Counted from the first letter of the stretch, positions 36,184 through 45,603 are shown. The stretch is DNA of 64,000 bases from Pseudomonas sp. SCA2728.1_7 (GCF_018138145.1 NZ_CP073104.1:186001-250000), one strand, 5' to 3'. The notes: a model not told the origin generated them from the sequence alone. Numbers and translations are program-made.

Positions 36184-37440
36184 ATGAAACGTATTCCCTT
36201 GGTGTGGCAAATCGTTGCCGGGCTGTTGCTTGGCGTGCTCGTCGGTTGGTATTTCAATACCCATCCGCAGTATCAAACGTGGGTGAGTGCGGAGATCCTC
36301 AAACCCCTCGGTGACATCTTTATCAAGATGATGAAGATGGTCGTTGTACCCATTGTGTTCTGTTGCATGATTCTGGGCATTGCCGGCGGTGGCGATAACA
36401 AGTCGTTTGGCCGCATGGGCATCAAGTCGCTGGGGTATTTCTTTGCGATTACCGCGCTGGCGATTGTGGTCGGCCTGTGTTTCGCAAATATCTTCGAGCC
36501 GGGTACCGGCACCGATATTTCCGGCCTGTCCCACGGCACGGCGTCAATCAACATGGAGCCGTCAAAAGGCGCACTGGTGATCCTGCAGAACATCGTGCCG
36601 GACAATGTTCTGCTGGCGATGTCGGAAGCGAAATTGCTCTCGGTGCTGTTCTTTGCCGTGCTGTTCGGCCTCGCCCTGAATGCGCTGCCGAGAGAGAAAA
36701 GTGCACCGGCCATTGCGCTGGTCCAGAGCATTTCCGACGCGATGTTCAAGGTTGTCTCAATGGTCATGGCCTACGCGCCGATTGGGGTCTTCGGCATGAT
36801 TGGCGCAACGGTCGCGACGTTTGGGTTTGCCTCGCTGTTGCCGCTGCTCAAGTTGATTGGTGTGGTTTACCTGGCGCTGATTGTTTTTGCCTTGGTGATA
36901 CTCGGTGGCATTTGCTACTTGATTGGCGAGAACATTTTCAAATTGATCCGCTACTTCCGCGGTGAATTGATTCTGGCGTTCTCGAGTGCCGCATCGGCCG
37001 CCGTCATGCCGCAGTTGATGAGCCGATTGGAGAGCTACGGCGTACCGCGTCGGATCGTCAGTTTCGTGGTGCCGGTGGGTTATGCATTCAATCTGGACGG
37101 TGCCTCGATTTTCCTCGGCGTGGCGACGATTTTCGTGGCGCAACTCTATGGCATCGACCTGTCCCTGTCGCAGCAGATCCTGCTGGTAGTGACGATGGTG
37201 CTGACCTCGAAAGGCGCGGCGGGTGTGCCCGGGTTTGCCATCATCATCCTCTCCGCAACGTTGGCTTCAGCCGGTCTTCCTTTAGAGGGTGTGGCATTGA
37301 TCGCGGGTATTTTCAGGATCATCGACAGCGGCACGACCACGCTGAATGTATTGGGCAATGCCATCGCACCGCTGGTGATTGCCAAGTGGGAAAGGGCTGC
37401 GCTTGAACCCTCACGTGCTCGTACCGCAGCCGAAGTGTGA
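36184..37440 (+). CDS. Dicarboxylate/amino acid:cation symporter (DAACS)
   Basis: 418 residues, about eight membrane helices plus re-entrant loops. Family motifs: [17 protein letters not shown] (variant of the serine-rich hairpin), FNLDGASIF, TSKGAAGVPG and IDSGTTTLNVLGN. Imports glutamate or C4-dicarboxylates with Na+ or H+. AAAAAGG precedes the ATG. The serine-rich hairpin is less serine-rich than in GltP/DctA. Confidence 0.9.
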   Translation: MKRIPLVWQIVAGLLLGVLVGWYFNTHPQYQTWVSAEILKPLGDIFIKMMKMVVVPIVFCCMILGIAGGGDNKSFGRMGIKSLGYFFAITALAIVVGLCFANIFEPGTGTDISGLSHGTASINMEPSKGALVILQNIVPDNVLLAMSEAKLLSVLFFAVLFGLALNALPREKSAPAIALVQSISDAMFKVVSMVMAYAPIGVFGMIGATVATFGFASLLPLLKLIGVVYLALIVFALVILGGICYLIGENIFKLIRYFRGELILAFSSAASAAVMPQLMSRLESYGVPRRIVSFVVPVGYAFNLDGASIFLGVATIFVAQLYGIDLSLSQQILLVVTMVLTSKGAAGVPGFAIIILSATLASAGLPLEGVALIAGIFRIIDSGTTTLNVLGNAIAPLVIAKWERAALEPSRARTAAEV

Positions 37441-37486
37441 GTTTTTTGCGGACATTCGCTTTTGCAATCGCACTTTTGACGAGTGC

Positions 37487-37514
37487 ACGCCCGCTGGCAC
37501 AGGGGCGTTTTTTT
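37487..37514 (+). terminator. Intrinsic terminator after the symporter gene
   Basis: Stem ACGCCC/GGGCGT, ten-base loop, seven T residues. Confidence 0.8.
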
Positions 37515-37526
37515 GGGTCTTTTTAC

Positions 37527-37541
37527 TAGACGACCGGTCTA
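37527..37541. promoter_or_regulatory. TetR/NemR-like dyad before the Old Yellow Enzyme gene
   Basis: TAGAC-GACCG-GTCTA, 16 bp before the ATG. Resembles operators found upstream of nemA-type reductases; no TetR gene is seen nearby. Confidence 0.5.
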
Positions 37542-37557
37542 TTGATTTGGAGTTCTT

Positions 37558-38661
37558 ATGATTGATAACGCTGTTGATACCGACCTTTTTTCGCCCATGG
37601 CCATGGGCGCGCTGCAGTTAGCCAATCGGATTGTCATGGCACCGGTGACCCGCAGCCGGATGGCCGAAGATGGCGTGCCGAATGAAATGCATGCGACCTA
37701 TTACGCCCAGCGCGCCAGTGCAGGCTTGATCATCGCCGAAGCGACGAACATTTCCGCTCAGGGACGCGGCTATGCGATGACCCCGGGAATCTGGTCGCAA
37801 GAGCAGGTCGCCGGGTGGAAGAAAGTCACCGATGCCGTACACGCCGCGGGCGGAAAAATCGTCAGCCAGTTGTGGCATGTCGGGCGTTTTTCCAGTGTCG
37901 AGTTGCAGCCCAATGGCCAGGCACCGGTCGCGCCTTCGGCGATCAAGGCTGAGGGCAGCACGTACACCGAGAAAGGTTTCGTCGAAGTGTCGATGCCGCG
38001 TGCGCTTGAGACCTCGGAAATTCCGGGAATCATCGAGCAGTACAAACTGGCTGCCGAGAACGCCAGGCGCGCCGGTTTCGACGGTGTGGAAGTGCATTCT
38101 GCCAACAGTTATCTGCTCGACCAGTTTCTGCGCGATTCGACCAATCAGCGCACCGATCAGTACGGCGGCTCCATCGAAAACCGTGCGCGGCTGACGCTGG
38201 AGGTCACCGAAGCGGTGGTGTCCATCTGGGGCAGCGACCGCGTCGGTATCCGACTGTCGCCCGTAACCCCCGATGCCGGCAATACGCCGCCCGACAGCAA
38301 CGTCATGGCGACTTACGGCTACCTGATCCAGCAACTCAATCGATTCAATCTGGCCTACCTGCATTTCGTCGAAGGCGCCACCGCCACATCTCGAACCGTG
38401 CCCGCGGGCGTGGACCTGGACGCACTGAGTGCGCAGTTCGAAGGCCCGTTCATTGGCAACAACAACTATGACCTGGCGATGGCGCTCGAGCGTCGGGCGC
38501 AGGGCCGCATCGACGCGGTGGCGTTTGGTCGCCTGTTTATTGCCAACCCCGATCTGGTGGAACGTCTGCGGCACGGTCTCGAACTGACCATTGCGCCGCG
38601 TGAGAGTTACTACGGCGGAGGCGCCAAAGGCTACATCGATTGGCCCACCGCTAACGCCTGA
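37558..38661 (+). CDS. Old Yellow Enzyme-family alkene reductase (NemA-like)
   Basis: 367 residues: FMN-binding TIM barrel with LFSPMAMGALQLANRIVMAPVTRSR, catalytic pair/tyrosine region GFDGVEVHSANSYLLDQF and STNQRTDQYGGSIENRARL. Reduces electrophilic alkenes, nitro-esters or quinones with NAD(P)H. TTGGAG precedes the start. A dyad 16 bp upstream suggests electrophile-responsive control. Confidence 0.92.
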   Translation: MIDNAVDTDLFSPMAMGALQLANRIVMAPVTRSRMAEDGVPNEMHATYYAQRASAGLIIAEATNISAQGRGYAMTPGIWSQEQVAGWKKVTDAVHAAGGKIVSQLWHVGRFSSVELQPNGQAPVAPSAIKAEGSTYTEKGFVEVSMPRALETSEIPGIIEQYKLAAENARRAGFDGVEVHSANSYLLDQFLRDSTNQRTDQYGGSIENRARLTLEVTEAVVSIWGSDRVGIRLSPVTPDAGNTPPDSNVMATYGYLIQQLNRFNLAYLHFVEGATATSRTVPAGVDLDALSAQFEGPFIGNNNYDLAMALERRAQGRIDAVAFGRLFIANPDLVERLRHGLELTIAPRESYYGGGAKGYIDWPTANA

Positions 38662-38707
38662 ATGACTGCCCGGACGCAATCGCATTCACTGCAATGAGGA
38701 ATGGAAC

Positions 38708-39451
38708 ATGAACTATCTGCACAACAAAGTCGCCATCGTCACCGGCGCATCTTCCGGCATCGGAGCGGCAACCACTCGTGCGCTGGCAGCACACGGCGTT
38801 CGCGTCGTTGCCGCCGCGCTGGATGAACACGGTCTGAATACGTTCGTCGCCGAGTTGCGTGATGCCGGTCATGACGTGTGTGCATTTACCACTGATGTGA
38901 CCCGGCCGGATCAAACCCGGGCGCTCGCCAGATTCGCGCAGGACACCTATGGCGCTGTCGACATTCTGGTGAACAACGCCGGGCTGATGCTGTTCTCCAA
39001 CTGGGTCGATCTGGCCGTGGCGGATTGGGACAAGATGATCGACGTCAACATCAAGGGCTATCTCAATGCCACAGCAGCCGTGCTGCCAATGATGCTCGAG
39101 CAGAAGTCCGGGCAGATCCTCAACATGGACTCGGTGGCCGGTCATCAGGTCGGGCCGGCGGCGGGTGTTTACAGCGCCACCAAATTCTTCGTGCAGGCCA
39201 TGACCGAGTCCATGCGCAAGGAGCTGGGCGTGCAGCACGGCATCCGCGTCAACACGGTCAGCCCCGGCGTTATCAATACCGGCTGGGCGGACAAGGTCAG
39301 TGATCCAGAAGGGCGCAAGGCCGCCCAGGAACTGAACCGCATCGCCATTGCGCCTGACGATATCGCCCGTGCCGTGATCTACGCGCTCAACCAGCCGGAA
39401 AACGTCACCGTCAACGACCTGATCATTTCGCCGACGCGCCAGGATTGGTGA
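38708..39451 (+). CDS. Short-chain dehydrogenase/reductase
   Basis: 247 residues, TGASSGIG cofactor loop, NNAG, catalytic Ser (NMDSVAG), and YSATKF with Tyr and Lys. Close relatives are NADP-dependent oxidoreductases of unknown substrate. Follows the alkene reductase with a 46-bp gap. Confidence 0.9.
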   Translation: MNYLHNKVAIVTGASSGIGAATTRALAAHGVRVVAAALDEHGLNTFVAELRDAGHDVCAFTTDVTRPDQTRALARFAQDTYGAVDILVNNAGLMLFSNWVDLAVADWDKMIDVNIKGYLNATAAVLPMMLEQKSGQILNMDSVAGHQVGPAAGVYSATKFFVQAMTESMRKELGVQHGIRVNTVSPGVINTGWADKVSDPEGRKAAQELNRIAIAPDDIARAVIYALNQPENVTVNDLIISPTRQDW

Positions 39452-39532
39452 ACGTCGGCTACTCCCGCAGCCGAGTGCCAACCCCGGCTCCCGGCAGCCC
39501 TTGTCACTCACCCCCAACGATAGGAAACAACC

Positions 39533-39919
39533 ATGTCCAAGAACATCAAAGCCGTGCCGACGGCTGAATACAACGCTGTCATCGCGACCGCCAATCAATA
39601 CGTCGAAGGCCTGCGCATTGGCAGCGCGCAAGGCGTCGCTCAAGCCTTCCATAAAGAGGCAGTGATGTACGGTTTCACCAACGGCGAACTGCTCGGCGGC
39701 CCGATCAAGAACCTGTTCGACTTTGTCGAGAAGAACGGCGCAGCCCCCGAAATCAGCACGCGACTCGACGTGCTGGCGATCACCCCGACCACTGCAGTGG
39801 TGCGTGTGGACATGGAAACGGATGCAATTGGCGCCGACTACAACGACTACCTGACCCTGATCAAAATCGACGGTGCCTGGAAGGTCATCGCCAAGGTGTA
39901 TCACCAGTTCGAGGTCTGA
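39533..39919 (+). CDS. NTF2-like (SnoaL/lumazine-binding-like) protein
   Basis: 128 residues with a cystatin-like cone fold signature: NQYVEGLRIGSAQGVAQAFHKEAVMYGF, then strands ending DGAWKVIAKVYHQF. May bind or isomerise a small hydrophobic molecule. AGGAAACAACC before the ATG. Confidence 0.82.
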   Translation: MSKNIKAVPTAEYNAVIATANQYVEGLRIGSAQGVAQAFHKEAVMYGFTNGELLGGPIKNLFDFVEKNGAAPEISTRLDVLAITPTTAVVRVDMETDAIGADYNDYLTLIKIDGAWKVIAKVYHQFEV

Positions 39920-39975
39920 ATACCGACCGCTCCCGGCAGTTCGCTGCCGGGGATCAACACAAGAGGATTTATGCC

Positions 39976-40413
39976 ATGCCGATGGTTGAGTTTGACGCTG
40001 TCCTGGACGGCGATGCACAACAGGTCTGGAACGTGTTGAAGCAGTTTGGCCAGATTCAGAACTGGCATCCTTCGATCGTGAGCAGCCAGATCGAACGCGG
40101 CGCAGCGCAGAGGGTGGGTTGTATTCGCACCCTCACGCTGACCGATGGCGCGGTTGTCAGAGAACGCTTGTTGGCGCTTGATGACTCAGCATTATCGCTG
40201 TCCTACCGCTTTGAAGAGGCACCTTTACCGCTGGATAACTACGTGGCCAGCGTGAAGTTGTTCGCTTTGAAGGGGCAGAACAAAACGCTCATCAGTTGGT
40301 CGGCAAGTTTCGATCCTCAAGAGCTGAATACCGCTGAGCACTATCAGGCACTGATCCAAAGCCTGATCGTTGAGGGTCACAATGGGCTGCAGGCATTGAT
40401 CGCTCAGCATTGA
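39976..40413 (+). CDS. SRPBCC-family (polyketide cyclase/START-like) protein
   Basis: 145 residues: VEFDAVLDGDAQQVWNVLKQFGQIQNWHPSIVSS is the START/Bet-v1-like opening. A hydrophobic ligand pocket is expected. It ends a four-gene run (alkene reductase, SDR, NTF2-like, SRPBCC). Met1 at 39976 or Met3 at 39982 may be used. Confidence 0.82.
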   Translation: MPMVEFDAVLDGDAQQVWNVLKQFGQIQNWHPSIVSSQIERGAAQRVGCIRTLTLTDGAVVRERLLALDDSALSLSYRFEEAPLPLDNYVASVKLFALKGQNKTLISWSASFDPQELNTAEHYQALIQSLIVEGHNGLQALIAQH

Positions 40414-40431
40414 CATCACACCGTTTACACC

Positions 40432-40457
40432 CCCGCATTCCCGTAAGGAATGCAGGG
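40432..40457 (+). terminator. Hairpin after SRPBCC gene
   Basis: GCATTCC/GGAATGC arms with flanking CCC/GGG; no T-run, so a weak terminator at best. Confidence 0.4.
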
Positions 40458-40528
40458 CATAAAATTAATGAATTTTTCTTATATGAAGTCTCGGCGTAGT
40501 TTCTTCTGAAACAGAAAGGAGTCTCGTC

Positions 40529-41275
40529 GTGAACCCAACATCAGCAGAAAAATTCGACACCTTGCGCGCCAGCGAATACGCCCGGCAAAGCCGCATCGCC
40601 CTGGCCGGCTACGACGCCTGTCACGATCTGGCGGCCTGCATGTTGGCCGCCAGTCTCGGTTCGCGCCCGGCCAACATACTGGTGGTCGGCGCCGGCGGTA
40701 CGGCGCAGGAAATCATTGCGATGGCGGCGCTGGAACCGCAGTGGCGTTTCATCGCGGTCGATCCTTCCGCGCCGATGCTTGAAGCCGCCGTGCAGCATTT
40801 GGAGGCCAACGACTTGCTGCATCGGACGCAGGTTCATCTCGGGCATGTCGAGGACTTGCCCGCCGATGCGTCATTCGATGCGGCGACGTTGATCGGCGTG
40901 CTCCACCATCTGCACGGTGACGATGCCAAACGCCAGATCCTGCAAACGATTCAGGCACGTCTCAAGCCGGGCGCGCCGCTGATTGTCGCGGGCAATCATT
41001 ACGCCTACGCCAGCCAACCATTATTGCTGCAGGCGTGGGGGCAGCGTTGGCGCCAGCAGGGTGCCAGTGCGGAGGAGGTGAAGGCCAAGCTGGGCAAGAT
41101 TCTGCAAGGCGCCGATCCGCCGCATTCCGAGGCGGCAGTTCAGGCGCTGTTGCGCGAGGCCGGATTTGGCGAGGCGACGCGGTTTTTCAGCAGTCTGTTC
41201 TGGGGCGCGTGGCTGACGTGTAAAACGGACGCCGCTAAAAGTAGCGACTCGGCACTTCCCCCAACACTTGCTTGA
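40529..41275 (+). CDS. Class I SAM-dependent methyltransferase
   Basis: 248 residues with motif I NILVVGAGGTAQEIIAMA, the acidic loop FIAVDPSAPML and GVLHHLHGDD. GTG start preceded by AAAGGAG. Small-molecule methyltransferase, substrate unknown. Its last 41 bases overlap the convergent AraC gene. Confidence 0.88.
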   Translation: MNPTSAEKFDTLRASEYARQSRIALAGYDACHDLAACMLAASLGSRPANILVVGAGGTAQEIIAMAALEPQWRFIAVDPSAPMLEAAVQHLEANDLLHRTQVHLGHVEDLPADASFDAATLIGVLHHLHGDDAKRQILQTIQARLKPGAPLIVAGNHYAYASQPLLLQAWGQRWRQQGASAEEVKAKLGKILQGADPPHSEAAVQALLREAGFGEATRFFSSLFWGAWLTCKTDAAKSSDSALPPTLA

Positions 41276-42002
41276 ACACCGTCGCAAACGCACTGGAGCT
41301 GCTGTAGCCCAAGTCCATGGCGACCTGTGTGACCGACTGACCTTTGCCCAGCATGACAATCGCCGCCAGCAGACAGGCTTGCTGCCGCCATTCGATATAG
41401 CTGATCCCGGTGTGCAGCCGAAAGTGTCGGGTGAAGGTGCGTCGGCTCATGCCCGCCCGTTGCGCCATGTCGTCGATACCGACCTCCAGCGAAGGCTGCT
41501 GCAGAAACGCGCGGCACACCATTGCCAGTCTAGGTTCTGCCGGTAACGGCGCATTGAGCGAAAGCACGGGCATGCTGGCGATTTCATGCAGCAGCAAGCC
41601 CATCAAATGGCCGTCATGCCCTTGAGTGGAATAGCGCGCGGGGACATCGATGGCTTTCAACAGCAAATGGCGCAACAACGGCGACACCTCCAGCACCTGA
41701 CATTGCCCCGGCAGTCCGAGGCGCTGCGCCGCTTGTTTGCGGATATAGGTGTTGTGCAGCGTGACAGTCCCGCGCATTTGCATGGAGTGGCGCAGTTGCG
41801 CGGGTACCCAGATGCCGCGCTGCGGCGGCACGACCCAGTTACCGTCATCGGTAAACACGGTGATGACACCGCTGGCCGCGTAGGCGAATTGGCCGCGCTG
41901 GTGATCGTGCAGCGGGAACAGCGTGCCGTCCGCGTAATCAATGGCGGTCACGACGGCGTCGCGCGGGGTGTTCTGATAGGGATGACTGGAGATTTCTCGC
42001 AT
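41235..42002 (-). CDS. AraC-family regulator (cupin sensor)
   Basis: 255 residues: N-terminal cupin (LFPLHDHQRGQFAYAASGV) and C-terminal AraC domain (DMAQRAGMSRRTFTRHFRLHTG, DLGYSSSSAFATVFKQVLG). Divergent from the EamA transporter gene and probably controlling it. Confidence 0.9.
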   Translation of the reverse strand: MREISSHPYQNTPRDAVVTAIDYADGTLFPLHDHQRGQFAYAASGVITVFTDDGNWVVPPQRGIWVPAQLRHSMQMRGTVTLHNTYIRKQAAQRLGLPGQCQVLEVSPLLRHLLLKAIDVPARYSTQGHDGHLMGLLLHEIASMPVLSLNAPLPAEPRLAMVCRAFLQQPSLEVGIDDMAQRAGMSRRTFTRHFRLHTGISYIEWRQQACLLAAIVMLGKGQSVTQVAMDLGYSSSSAFATVFKQVLGEVPSRYF

Positions 42003-42110
42003 GGCCCGATTCTAATGAAAGTTGGCCTGTGACTGAAAGCAGGCCATGTCGATTGCCTGCATATTTCTCGGCGCCCGAGTACTTCCGCTCGGCGCCGGGA
42101 AAGATTGACC

Positions 42111-42995
42111 ATGCAAAAGAAGCATCTTGTACTCGCCGTTCTGGTGACGGCTGTCTGGGGATTGAACTTCCCCGTGACCAAACTCGGCCTTGCGGCTATC
42201 GACCCGCTGCTGCTGACCGCACTGCGTTTCACGTTGGCCGCATTGCCCTGGGTGTTTTTCGTCGAACGTCCACGTGTGGCGTTCCACTGGCTGGCTGCTT
42301 ACGGACTGATTTTCGGCGTGGCGATGTGGGCGTTGATCAACCTCGGTATCGCTTGGGGCGTGCCCCCCGGAACGGCATCGCTGCTGATCCAGTTCAGTGC
42401 GTTTTTTACCTTGGGTTGGGGCGTGGTTTTTTTCGGCGAACGTCTGGGACGGCTGCAATGGCTTGGCACTTTGTTGGCCGCCGCGGGCCTGATGGGCATC
42501 GTAATGAGTCGCCCCGGCGACGCATCGGTGGCGGGTTTGGCACTGGTCATTGGCAGCGCCCTGGCGTGGAGCATTGGCAACGTCGTGATCAAGGTCTCGA
42601 AGGTGCGTGAGATTTTTGCGTTTGTGGTGTGGGCGAGCCTGTTTCCTCCCATCCCGCTCATGCTGCTGACGTGGCTGCTGCATGGCACCGCACCGTTCAC
42701 TGCACTGCCGTCGCAGCTCAACGCGATAACCGTGTTTTCGCTGGCGTTTCAGGTCTATGCCGCGACGCACTTCAGTTATTGGGGATGGAACTTGCTGTTG
42801 CGCGAATACCCGATATCGCGAGTGGCACCGTTGTCGCTGTTGATTCCTGTGTTCGGGATCTTCAGCTCGATGGCGATCTTCGGCCAGTATCCAAGCCTCT
42901 TTGACTGGCTTTCGATCTCGCTGGTGTTACTGGCGATCCCCTTGGGGGCAGGGTACGTGCACGGAATGCTTTTGCGCCTTCGGGTACGGCACTAA
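42111..42995 (+). CDS. EamA/DMT-family transporter
   Basis: 294 residues, ten membrane segments in two EamA halves (WGLNFPVTKLGL at the start; SIGNVVIKVSK opening the second). Likely exports a metabolite or amino acid. The ATG at 42111 is preferred over an upstream TTG. Confidence 0.9.
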   Translation: MQKKHLVLAVLVTAVWGLNFPVTKLGLAAIDPLLLTALRFTLAALPWVFFVERPRVAFHWLAAYGLIFGVAMWALINLGIAWGVPPGTASLLIQFSAFFTLGWGVVFFGERLGRLQWLGTLLAAAGLMGIVMSRPGDASVAGLALVIGSALAWSIGNVVIKVSKVREIFAFVVWASLFPPIPLMLLTWLLHGTAPFTALPSQLNAITVFSLAFQVYAATHFSYWGWNLLLREYPISRVAPLSLLIPVFGIFSSMAIFGQYPSLFDWLSISLVLLAIPLGAGYVHGMLLRLRVRH

Positions 42996-43543
42996 TGTTC
43001 AGCAGTGGATGCCAGCCACTTTGCCCTGGATAACCCGTAGCACTTGCACAGGGCAGGTGCACCTGAGAGGTTTAGCTCGGCGTCATACAAGTGCCCGGCG
43101 CCGATTTTCAACAGCGCTTTTTGCGAACGAAGGTTGGCGGGGCCGATGTGGAAATAGACGGTGTCGTAGACCTTGAATGCATGTTCCAGCATCAATCGCT
43201 TCAACTCACGATTGGCAGCGCCACCCCATTTTTCCCGTACCAGAAAGGTGTAGCCGATGGCGATACTCTCGGGTTGATCGGGCGGCGTGTAGTAGCTCGA
43301 CATACCGACGATCTGCCCCGACTCGATATCGATGACGGCAAGTGCTTTCTGGCTGGCGAGCCGAGCGGCGAAGTACGCTTCAAACACTTGCCGTTCATAG
43401 CGATCGCTGGCGGGGTGGCCGGCCCAGATCAGTGGATCACTGGCGGCCAGGAACAGCGCTTCAAAGTCACTGGCAGCCAATGCCCGTAGCTTCAGCGTGC
43501 TTGCGTACAGAGCGGGTTGGCAGTTGAAGTCGCCTACAGGCAT
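42992..43543 (-). CDS. RimJ/RimL-type GNAT acetyltransferase
   Basis: 183 residues with GYTFLVREKWGGAANRELKRLMLEHAF (acetyl-CoA site) and NLRSQKALLKIGA. Convergent with the EamA gene, four-base overlap. Confidence 0.85.
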   Translation of the reverse strand: MPVGDFNCQPALYASTLKLRALAASDFEALFLAASDPLIWAGHPASDRYERQVFEAYFAARLASQKALAVIDIESGQIVGMSSYYTPPDQPESIAIGYTFLVREKWGGAANRELKRLMLEHAFKVYDTVYFHIGPANLRSQKALLKIGAGHLYDAELNLSGAPALCKCYGLSRAKWLASTAEH

Positions 43544-43692
43544 GGTTTGCGTTCCTGGTCGAACTGGGGAATGTGGCCAGTTTAGGGCGGCAAGAGGTTA
43601 AGGAAAGATCCAATTCGAGGAGGATTTGTGGGGCCACTCGGTCCAGGAGCTCGGCCTGATGAGTGGGGGGATTATCCGGCAAATAATCTGCC

Positions 43693-44421
43693 TTATATCA
43701 TTCTAAGCAACGCCGCTTTGATAATGGCTTCTGAACGTGTTGAAGAATTCATTTTTCGGGTGAACTGTTTGACGTGAAAGTATACGGTCGCACGCGTGAC
43801 GTTGATGGTGTCGGCCACCTGCTTGGATGTCAGGCCATCAGCGAGCAAGCGCATGATGCGTACTTCACGAATATTTAGCTGACTACTTGCTACGGATTGG
43901 CTGCATTTCGACAGGTGACTTATTTTTTGGGCGACCATTCGTGATTCCGAGAACAATGTTTCGTAGGTCTCATTGAAGTCAATGTCGGGTCGGTCTGTGT
44001 TCGCCCAAATCAGAGTCAATGACGCCACGCTGCCGTTACGCATGGGATAAATTAACGTCGAAGCATCTGCCACGCGTTTGGCTGCAGACGTTTTTATCAA
44101 TGTGACAATGCTCGGCGAGGACACGGGCAGCCCGCTGCTCCAGTGATGTATTTCTACGTCACTGGCTATATCCAGAACCGGGTCCATCATCCAGATTTTT
44201 TCCTGGTCGTAGATAACCCGACAGGAAAAGTCAAAGTTGTCGGTGAGATAGACTTTCGGAAGTGATACAGGTACCGCCGCCTTGTAGAAAATTGCGTAAT
44301 GGCTGCAGTTTGTCTTTAGCAGGATCCTCCTTGTTAGTTCCCTTTGAAACGTGCCCGCGAATGAAACTCGCGCGTAGTCAAATGCTTGTCGAAAATCAAC
44401 GTTATGTTTAGCCACGACCAT
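43693..44421 (-). CDS. LuxR-family regulator, probable LuxR solo
   Basis: 242 residues. The N-terminal domain retains an autoinducer-binding-like pattern: DP at 80-81 (WMMDPVLD) and Trp94 (IHHW), positions conserved in LuxR receptors. The C-terminal helix-turn-helix covers about 181-240 (LNIREVRIMRLLADGLTSKQVADTINVTRATVYFHVKQF). AAGGA lies six bases before the ATG. No luxI is present in the window. It is divergent from the pore-forming-toxin candidate with a 21-bp dyad between, so it likely controls that gene. A+T content is visibly higher than in the flanking genes, suggesting acquisition by transfer. Confidence 0.85.
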   Translation of the reverse strand: MVVAKHNVDFRQAFDYARVSFAGTFQRELTRRILLKTNCSHYAIFYKAAVPVSLPKVYLTDNFDFSCRVIYDQEKIWMMDPVLDIASDVEIHHWSSGLPVSSPSIVTLIKTSAAKRVADASTLIYPMRNGSVASLTLIWANTDRPDIDFNETYETLFSESRMVAQKISHLSKCSQSVASSQLNIREVRIMRLLADGLTSKQVADTINVTRATVYFHVKQFTRKMNSSTRSEAIIKAALLRMI

Positions 44422-44534
44422 ATCTATCCTTGATTCGGTATCAGGGGCGAACCGTCAGGCTAGCTAGAGGTTGCAGAGTTTTCAACCAGACAGGCGCAAG
44501 TCGACTCAGGGACAAGGTCGCGTAGCACATGAAT

Positions 44535-44555
44535 ATGTTGAAAAACTATCAACAT
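44535..44555. promoter_or_regulatory. 21-bp dyad between luxR-type and toxin genes
   Basis: ATGTTGA-AAAACTA-TCAACAT with perfect 7-bp arms, the size of a lux-box-like operator. TTGAAA inside it could be a -35 element. A further hairpin (GGCTGCC/GGCAGCC, 44595-44615) lies in the toxin leader. Confidence 0.6.
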
Positions 44556-44658
44556 TAGTAGTGATAGGGCGTTTTTTTCAACCACCCTGATCGTGGCTGC
44601 CGTTGATGGGCAGCCGAGTACGCTGAAGAATCTGCCTAAAATAATGGAGAAAACTATC

Positions 44659-45543
44659 ATGAATGATATCGACACGATCACTAACGCATGGGGGCGCTGG
44701 AAAACTGCTCAATACGGAACAACCTGCTGGTTTACTGAAAGCACACAATATGCCCGTAACAAAGACACCAAGAACTACATGCAATATCAAACCAATGTGA
44801 CGCCACCAAAAGATCTGGTGTACTCGAGTTTTGTGCAAAAAGATGGTGGCAGCGCTTTGTTAGGTAAATACGACACTGTCAATGACGGCGGTCAGGTCAT
44901 AGAACATGTGGTGAGCTTGCAACAAGGGTTGACGGATACCTTTACCTGGAGCGTTACGGAACAACTCAAAGTCGGCGTCACGGTAAAAGCCAACGCGGGC
45001 ATTCCACTTGTAGGTGGCGCGGAGACAAGCAGTACCGTTGAAATGACCCTGTCTTCTACGCAGGGCGCGAGCGAGTCCAAGGCCTCCAACTATGGTGCGT
45101 CGACCAAAGTGCCAATTTCTCCCCACACCCACGGTTGGGGTGAGGTTGACTTGAGTTTCACCGAACTAAACACCCAGTGGGTCGGGAACGTCTGGCTGCA
45201 AGGATACGTTGCCATCTGGTTCAATAATAAAGTGGCAATCAACAATAACGGTGATTACCACTATTTGTGGTTCATCCCGGTTCAACAGGTTTTCTCCGAG
45301 TGTATTCAACATAACATCATCAGCACTTCCGGCTACATCGTACAGGGCGGCGGAGTGACTGCTCAGGCCAGCGGAACGTTCCACAGCAGCATGGGCCTGA
45401 GCTTGAAAACCGTCGCCCATGAACAGCCATATCCCGGAAAATCCGAAGCGGTCAAAACCTATTACGGTTATGTGAGTACTCGACCGGAAGTAGAATTTAA
45501 AAGCATCTCAGCTATCAATGAATCGAGAGATAACGTGGATTAA
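44659..45543 (+). CDS. Candidate aerolysin/ETX-MTX2-superfamily beta-pore-forming toxin
   Basis: 294 residues without signal peptide. Residues about 80-190 look like the aerolysin-fold core: long Ser/Thr-rich alternating strands (VVSLQQGLTDTFTWSVTEQL), the AGIPLVGGAE loop at 113-122 (compare the aerolysin/natterin GIP loop), a second Ser/Thr-rich strand pair (SSTVEMTLSSTQGASESKAS), then KVPISPHTHGWGEVDLSF. This order fits a membrane-inserting hairpin between two strands. The ATG at 44659 is chosen since ATGGAG precedes it; earlier in-frame ATGs (44593, 44644) overlap that leader. Monalysin of P. entomophila shows that pseudomonads carry such toxins; homology to it is not shown. AT-rich composition relative to neighbours. 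Confidence 0.65.
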   Translation: MNDIDTITNAWGRWKTAQYGTTCWFTESTQYARNKDTKNYMQYQTNVTPPKDLVYSSFVQKDGGSALLGKYDTVNDGGQVIEHVVSLQQGLTDTFTWSVTEQLKVGVTVKANAGIPLVGGAETSSTVEMTLSSTQGASESKASNYGASTKVPISPHTHGWGEVDLSFTELNTQWVGNVWLQGYVAIWFNNKVAINNNGDYHYLWFIPVQQVFSECIQHNIISTSGYIVQGGGVTAQASGTFHSSMGLSLKTVAHEQPYPGKSEAVKTYYGYVSTRPEVEFKSISAINESRDNVD

Positions 45544-45571
45544 CTATCGTCTCTGATTAATCAGTAGACCC

Positions 45572-45603
45572 GGCCAGCACTTCTGAAGAAAGAAGGGCTG
45601 GCC
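45572..45603 (+). terminator. Strong hairpin after the toxin gene
   Basis: GGCCAGC-A-CTTCT/AGAAG-G-GCTGGCC, about 12 base pairs, six-base loop, no T-run. Confidence 0.55.
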
